Of a stretch of 64,000 nucleotides of DNA, positions 58,973 to 64,000 are shown piece by piece. Under the pieces are notes generated by a model. That model saw nothing but the letters and a program-made list of their open reading frames with translations, had not been told where the DNA came from and did not search any database. The stretch's first letter is position 1. The number at the start of each line of letters is the position of its first letter. Origin of the DNA: Halisarca cf. caerulea (lineage: Eukaryota; Porifera; Demospongiae; Chondrillida; Halisarcidae); the NCBI GenBank assembly GCA_963170055.1, contig CAUJGJ010000003.1, positions 472,844-536,843 of the forward strand. Reading direction: 5' to 3'. Both the position numbers and the translations under genes were made by a program.

Positions 58973-59125
58973 ATGATTGAAGTGTCGCAAACGAGGGAAC
59001 TTCAGTGGAAGAAGGCCATTATTCAAAGAAGGCAGACGGTTGAACAAACAATAATATCGCCGATTGAGGAAAAGCAACTGGACATTCAGCACCCGATCGC
59101 CGCCGGGGTGATATCAATGAACAAG
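58973..59125 (+). CDS. Exon-like ORF before a GTGCGT donor
   Basis: Open from an ATG at 58973 to a donor-like GTGCGT at 59126, with 51 codons including RELQWKKAIIQRRQTVEQT and EEKQLDIQHPIAAG. It ends in phase 0, which does not fit the phase-1 start of the exon at 59621, so if real there must be another exon between. A degenerate copy of its end, with an in-frame stop, lies before the piggyBac insertion at 46919. Confidence 0.35.
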
Positions 59126-59620
59126 GTGCGTAATCTTTGTTTGATCTTAAATTCAAATAGAAAAGTCTGTTTTTCTAACTTGAGTACCTTATGAAAGGAT
59201 GAACGATCTATGTTTGAGCCGTCAAAACCTTCTTCAGGTCTACCATTAACAGCAAAATTGCAGGGCGTTTTCGTATAAGTACTCCAGTTCACGATACCTA
59301 CTATCGATCGTGAATGTGATCTTCCAAGCTTCCTTAAACAACTATGGCAAATAAAGACTTTCACATGTACGAAAACTAGAACAAATATTGCGCAGCACAA
59401 TCACCCTTGCTTCTACGTCGTAAAAATGTTACATACATATCACATGATCGAAGCCTTACACACACCCAAATTCCAGCCCATTAACACAATAGTGGGACTT
59501 TGAACATGTTCCATATGCGTCTGTACAAGCTTGATTTATTTGGGGAACGTCTCACAGTCGCCACTGTCACCTTCTTGCCCACTAATAACTAATAGATACA
59601 GCTTATTTTAATCTCTACAG

Positions 59621-61804
59621 CTGCAATAGATAAAGGTGGTTCTGTGGAAGTGGAGATTGTCAAAGTAGTGACTCTTGGACCACCAGAAGCTGGCAAGACT
59701 CAACTGAAGAAAGCGCTGACTAACAACTTTGATATATCCACACAAAGCACTCCAGTTTCCACTGAAGCAGATGTAGTTATGGAGTGCTTTGTAGAAGGAG
59801 AATCAGAGGCATTGTGGCAGAAACTTGATTCCAAAACCCTCCAAGCAGCACTGTGTACCACTATTGAGAAGAAAAACTATAGTGCTCATCAGATAGAGTT
59901 CCATGCAACACCAAAGCCCATCAATAAGAAAGAAATATGTCCCAAGGTGAAAGCCGGAGGAATAAGTGGAATGGTTTCTAAGTTACGAGGTATTATGGGT
60001 GCAAGGCAATCACAAGTAGAGGCAAATCATGGTGTTGATGAGGTGAAGGATGCTTCACAGAAGACTACTTCTCCTGAAGACTTAAAAGTGACTACTACAT
60101 TTTCTTCTTTGAAAAAAAATGTTCATAAGCGTTTCTCTCCAGAAGTTGCAGAACAGGATTTGAATAAGGTTCGGCTGATCCACATGGTTGACAGTGGTGG
60201 ACAGCCAGCCTTTCTTGATATTCACCCTCTAATTGCCACTAGCAGAGCCCTTTACCTGCTGGTGTACAACTCACAGGAAGGCCTCTCTGCTCTTCCAGCT
60301 TTAACATACAGGAAACCCACTCAGTTTCCCACTAAAGACCTGCCAAATCCATCCCAGACAAATCTACAGATGATTCAACGTTCTCTGTACACTCTACACC
60401 ACTGCAAGGAGAGGTTCCTAGAAAAGGAGAAGGAGCTAAAGAGTTGCTTTAGTGGCATCACTTTTACAGATAGTGAAATACTCCCTGTTGTTATTGTTGG
60501 ATCCCGAAAGAGTCAGAAATGTGATGAAGACCCATCAAGTATGGTGGCAACTCACTGTTGTGGGATTCCATCCTGGAAGCACACGCAAAAAAATGTTGTC
60601 CTCGTTGAGAGTCTCGATCCTTCTTGCAGTGGTGTTAAAAAGCTGCGTGGAGCCCTGTCCCAGGCTGAGTCCAAGGTGAAGCTGCAATTGCCCCTCTACT
60701 GGGTCCTTTGTCAGTTGATGTTCTGGTCAACTGATGACCCCTCCCTCTCTGTGCTGACGTACCACCATCTCCAAGAAATTTGTATGCAGGAGAAGCTTGT
60801 CTCTTCAGGTGAGGAGTTTCTTGCCTTACTTACAAGCTTTCACATGTTAGGAATCTTCAGCTGTCCAGACATCGATCATAATAAGCTTAGTCTAGCCGAG
60901 GTGAAGCATCTTCACCAGTCTCCAGTTTTCACCAAGCCAGATGTACTCTACCAGCAAGTATCAAAGGTTCTGGAGATTCCCTTCCATGACCTACATGCTC
61001 CTGATTGGAAGCTGTCAGAAATAGCCTCATTAGAAGATCTACAGCGAAGTGGTATCCTCACGCCTGACTCCCTCCATCTGTTGGGAGTCCCAGACACTCT
61101 GGGATCATTCACTGGATTCCACTCATATTTGCTACAATCTCTGATGAAGTGGGGATTGGCTGCACAAGTATCACAAGATCCACTTCAGCTTTTCATTCCA
61201 TCTGTCCTGCCTACACGTTCTGATGTTCACTGCGCTCTAAGTGAGAGCCCTATTCCACAGCTGGCTTTGACCATTGTTGCTCAAGAGTCAGAGGATTATT
61301 ACCATCTTCCTCAAGGCCTCTTCCCCCACTTCATAGTTAGCCTCATGAAACACCATAGTGGTGGCTATGAAGTGAGGAAGGGCAAAGGAAAGGCTGAACC
61401 TCGCTGTCGAGATGTTATCACACTTACCAAAGATGCCTGTCATGGAACAAACTTTCCCTACACCATTTGTACTGTGGACAACATTGACCACATCTCTGTC
61501 CACATCATTCCAGGGCAGAAAGATGAGAAGGGACAACCAAAATGGGTCCCACGGGATTGTGCCTTTATTATCAGGGACATGAAGCAGTCCATGGAAGAGG
61601 CTTATTCGAGGTTGTACCAGAAGTCAACTCAACCCCGAGTGATCCTCTGCTGTTTGTGCACTTGTGATTATGCTATGGACAAGAAGCATCTTGCTCGAGT
61701 GGATTCTAAGTGCTTCACAATTCACTGCTTGTCATTGGAGTGTGAAGGAGTCTATGTACAGGATTGCCAGGATAATTTGAAGGCTATTCTGAAAGAAACC
61801 AAAC
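59621..61804 (+). CDS. Roc-COR-like GTPase exon
   Basis: A 2184-nt exon with acceptor TTTAATCTCTACAG and donor GTAAGT, phase 1 at both ends, ~728 residues. Near the start: IVKVVTLGPPEAGKTQL (P-loop, GxxxxGKT). About 165 residues later: MVDSGGQPAFLD, the DxGGQ switch of the Roc family. A canonical NKxD is not seen; the equivalent strand reads VVIVGSRKSQK. Residues ~350-560 resemble a COR domain (FHMLGIFSCPD, FTKPDVLYQQVSKVL, SGILTPDSLHLLGV, LFIPSVLP), and the rest (YYHLPQGLFPHFIVSLMKHH onward) fits the second COR half. Roco proteins act as nucleotide-switched dimeric signalling proteins. The long insert between P-loop and switch is unusual. It lies upstream of the Death-domain exon. Confidence 0.8.
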
Positions 61805-62318
61805 GTAAGTGTGTCCCTAAAGTTGCTATATATATATACATCACTGTACATGTACTTGTACATGGGGTATATAGTGTTAGTAGTGCACCAACTCATCATC
61901 ACAGCATGAATGACATATATGCGTTTTTCCTTGCTGGCTTAAAGTGAGAACATCACTTTTCTTATGACATATATAGCAGCTTCATGCCATGCCTTAAGAT
62001 TACTAATATCATTATGAAAGATTGGCTTAATGCAAAAAATATTGCTGTATAGCGGTAGTGGATAACCTCTGGTCAACCTTCAGGTCCTGTTAACATGTAT
62101 ATAGACTATACGGAACTTTTCTAATGTACACTTTTCCTCTTCTCTTTCACACCCATTGACCTGGACATACTCTTGTACAATTTGTGAATGCTGTAGAATA
62201 GTCTCTCATAATAATGGTACAACTTTGTATAATATTAATACATGGAAGTTGTTGGACATGGTGTTGTTAATGATATAAGTTGTTGGACTATTATTGACCA
62301 CGTTTATGGTGTTATCAC
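61805..62318. other. Intron, no gene
   Basis: Intronic sequence after the GTPase exon. The open frame that runs on to 61947 past the donor is low-complexity and not supported. Confidence 0.6.
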
Positions 62319-62320
62319 AC

Positions 62321-62359
62321 TGTACAACGTTTCACCCATCACGGGCTTCATCAGGTACA
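62321..62359 (-). ncRNA. Hammerhead ribozyme, PLE type
   Basis: Minus strand: stem I arms TGTAC and GTACA, core CTGATGA (complement of 62348-62354), stem II GCCC/GGGT with a short loop, GAAA (complement of 62330-62333), the self-complementary ACGT and T. All conserved core positions are kept. Minimal stem III suggests activity as a dimer. Confidence 0.75.
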
Positions 62360-62917
62360 AAAATGATCTACACTAAAAAAAACATTAGTTATTGGCTAAA
62401 GCTAATAGCCAATCCATTGGCCATTGGTCACAAGAAGTGGCCAATAGATTTGGAGGTGACAGTTCACTTTACATCCCTAAAGATCCGCAGAAGAATAAAG
62501 ACAAGGGGGTTGTATATAGGATACCATGTGGGGGTTGTAGTGAAGTTTACATCGCAGAAACAGGAAGACCTTTGAAGACTAGGATTACAGAGCACAAATG
62601 GGCTGTGAACCAGATGGACACCAAGAATGCAAATCCTGTGCACTCAGACGCGTTGAACCACAGAATAAACTAGGGCAGGTGAAAAGTGATTGACAGGGAG
62701 AAGAAGTGGAAGGCAAGGAAGATCAAAGAAAGCATCCACATCAGAAGACACAGGACCTACAATCTGGACTCAGAGTAGCCACTGAGTCCAGTGTGGGACT
62801 CGCTTATTAGGGAGATAAAGTGAACTGTCATCTGCCAATCTATTGGCCACTTCTTGTTACCAATGGATTGGCCATTAGCTTTAGCCAATGACTAACGTTT
62901 TTTAGTGTAGATCATTT

Positions 62918-62957
62918 CTGTACCTTATGAAGCCCGTGATAGGTGAAACCTTGTACA
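62918..62957 (+). ncRNA. Decayed hammerhead motif
   Basis: The inverted partner of the motif at 62321. Stem I CTGTAC/GTACAG and GAAA are kept, but the core reads CTTATGA, with the essential G changed to T, and ACGT is ACCT. Likely inactive. Confidence 0.6.
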
Positions 62958-63114
62958 GTTAAATAATTTGTATAATATTATGCAGTGTATTTGAAAGTAA
63001 TTGTGTCACTAAACCTATATATGGTTCAAACCCCAGCAATACATGTACTCAATGTATTACACTATTGCACAATCTCAGGCACAGCATGTAATACCTTGTG
63101 TCCTTCATTTACAG

Positions 63115-63180
63115 TGACAAAGAGGAAAACTGAATCTCACAAGCTTTCTAAATCTTCTAAGAAACAAGATCTGAAAACAA
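63115..63180 (+). CDS. Lysine-rich linker exon, phase 1-1
   Basis: A 66-nt exon with acceptor CCTTCATTTACAG and donor GTAAGA. With the split codons it reads LTKRKTESHKLSKSSKKQDL. It is a basic, probably flexible linker, possibly with nuclear-localisation character, between the COR region and the Death domain. In frame with the exons on both sides. Confidence 0.65.
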
Positions 63181-63396
63181 GTAAGAACCATACCAGTTTT
63201 ACTGTCCACTCAGTAACCTCCATTGCTTTCACGTGATATTTAAGTTAGCCATTTTGTCCGAACCATACATACACTCATGACACACCAGCATTATTGACAG
63301 GTTTCACTGCAGTCAATAGCATGTATACAGTTCAACCCATCACTTACTTGATCCACCCCATGTAGACACTTGTGTAATTCTCCCAAATATGTGCAG

Positions 63397-63680
63397 GTCT
63401 GAAGGACAAGCCACTACAGAAAGATCTGAATATGATTTCCAAGAAAGCTGGTGGTAACTGGAGGAGTTTACTAACAGAGTTAGGATTAGAAGAAGCCACT
63501 ATTGAGGAGTTTCGTCTGTCTAGCTTTGGTATCACATCTGAGGCATGTTTCAAGGGTTTAGTTCACTGGTTAAGTGGAAATGCTGACAAACCTGTTACTT
63601 GGGAGAACTTACTGAAGGCTTTGATAAATTCAAGTATGGTAGGATTTGCTGAAAATTTGAAAGAACAGCTCAAAAGGTGA
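63397..63680 (+). CDS. Terminal exon: Death domain
   Basis: Acceptor AATATGTGCAG, phase 1 entry, stop TGA at 63678-63680. About 94 residues. The Death-domain pattern is clear: GGNWRSLLTELGLEEATIEE, then ACFKGLVHWLSG, then TWENLLKALINSSMVGFAE and LKEQL. Such domains self-associate in apoptotic and immune signalling. A C-terminal Death domain after Roc-COR is known from invertebrate and DAPK-like proteins. Confidence 0.85.
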
Positions 63681-64000
63681 GGGACAAAGTGTGACAATTT
63701 CAGTATGTGACAGCCTACTAGTATACATTTGCCTGAGTACTTCTGATCATGCTCCTCTCCATCATTATGTATGAAATGTGTGTAAGCTGTGTGAGTCTTG
63801 TCTGATTTTAGGGTTGTACATGTTCATTTGTAGTTTTCATTCAATACAGTGGATTTAATATGGTCATTGTATTTGTGTGGATTTAATGTGGTCATTGTAT
63901 GCCCTATTACAGAGAAATTCAGTTTCTGCTTCTATATCACTTCAGTATATGTAGGAACACACACACACACACAGTTGGACAATAACTTGGTATCATTATA
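63681..64000. other. 3' flank
   Basis: AT-rich sequence with a 31-base approximate duplication (GGATTTAATRTGGTCATTGT) at 63852-63898 and a short (CA)n at ~63958-63974. No clear AATAAA close to the stop codon. Confidence 0.5.

Larger units (their letters stand above)
62319..62958 (+). mobile_element. PLE remnant between inverted repeats
   Basis: Two ~150-bp inverted arms (about 62320-62475 and 62812-62958) enclose a fragment of a GIY-YIG domain. The enclosed frame reads KGVVYRIPCGGCSEVYIAET, then GRPLKTRITEHKWAV, the G..Y and R.EH signature of PLE endonucleases. It is cut short and lacks the RT. Both arms carry a hammerhead-like motif. Confidence 0.75.

Noticed and set aside
58973..59621. Direct splice from the 58973 exon-like ORF to the GTPase exon
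   Set aside because: Phases do not match (0 to 1), so I kept the two as separate calls.
61805..61947. Extension of the GTPase frame past 61804
   Set aside because: A GTAAGT donor at 61805 and the in-frame exon at 63115 explain the end better; the extension is low-complexity.

Overview
The window looks like nuclear DNA of an invertebrate metazoan. A sponge is my best guess, from the gene style and repeat mix; this is inference and was not tested against any database. It is AT-rich and intron-rich, and a pile-up of transposable elements takes up roughly half of it. No tRNA, rRNA, CRISPR array or bacterial operon is visible.

The host gene signal is all on the + strand. Short exons, almost all starting and ending in phase 1, lie at 159, 24310, 25049, 27789, 28649, 28809, 35551+42231, then a 2.2 kb exon at 59621-61804, a lysine-rich exon at 63115 and a terminal exon at 63397-63680. 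The large exon carries a P-loop, a DSGGQ switch and a COR-like region (Roco family). The last exon is a Death domain. The small exons encode ~60-residue units with a death-fold-like look. They read most simply as one long gene (possibly more than 35 kb, maybe starting before the window) for a modular death-fold/Roc-COR/Death-domain signalling protein. A copy-number change of the first unit is visible at 159, 24310 and 25049. Whether all exons belong to one transcript needs RNA data.

The introns hold the transposons. 4.9-10.8 kb: a decayed minus-strand non-LTR retrotransposon with a C-terminal restriction-like endonuclease, interrupted by a 1.65 kb TIR element and by an element that itself received a copy of its own family. 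13.8-17.3 kb: a nested stack of four short DNA elements. 17.4-22.6 kb: remains of Myb/SANT accessory and Harbinger transposase genes. 30.1-32.2 kb: a Penelope-like element (PLE) fragment whose hammerhead ribozyme was split by an insertion. 36.7-41.9 kb: LINE, hAT-like and PLE remains. 46.9-54.5 kb: a piggyBac element carrying four later insertions, one of them an intact-looking 2.97 kb pogo-type transposon with two convergent genes (a DDE transposase, and a HIRAN plus Ulp1-like cysteine protease protein). 62.3-63.0 kb: a PLE remnant bounded by inverted repeats carrying hammerhead motifs.

The most unusual system is a set of non-autonomous elements with ends CGCAGGTA..., CACAGGGT... or CGCATGTG.... 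They make 2-bp target duplications of variable sequence (TA, TG, GT, CA, AC, AT, AG, AA), carry TTATGTCC/GGACATAA-type palindromes at their ends and centre, and usually have an AAAATGGC motif just inside the left end. More than a dozen copies lie in this one window, no transposase for them is visible, and the insertion sites can be checked here because several interrupt recognisable genes or ribozymes.
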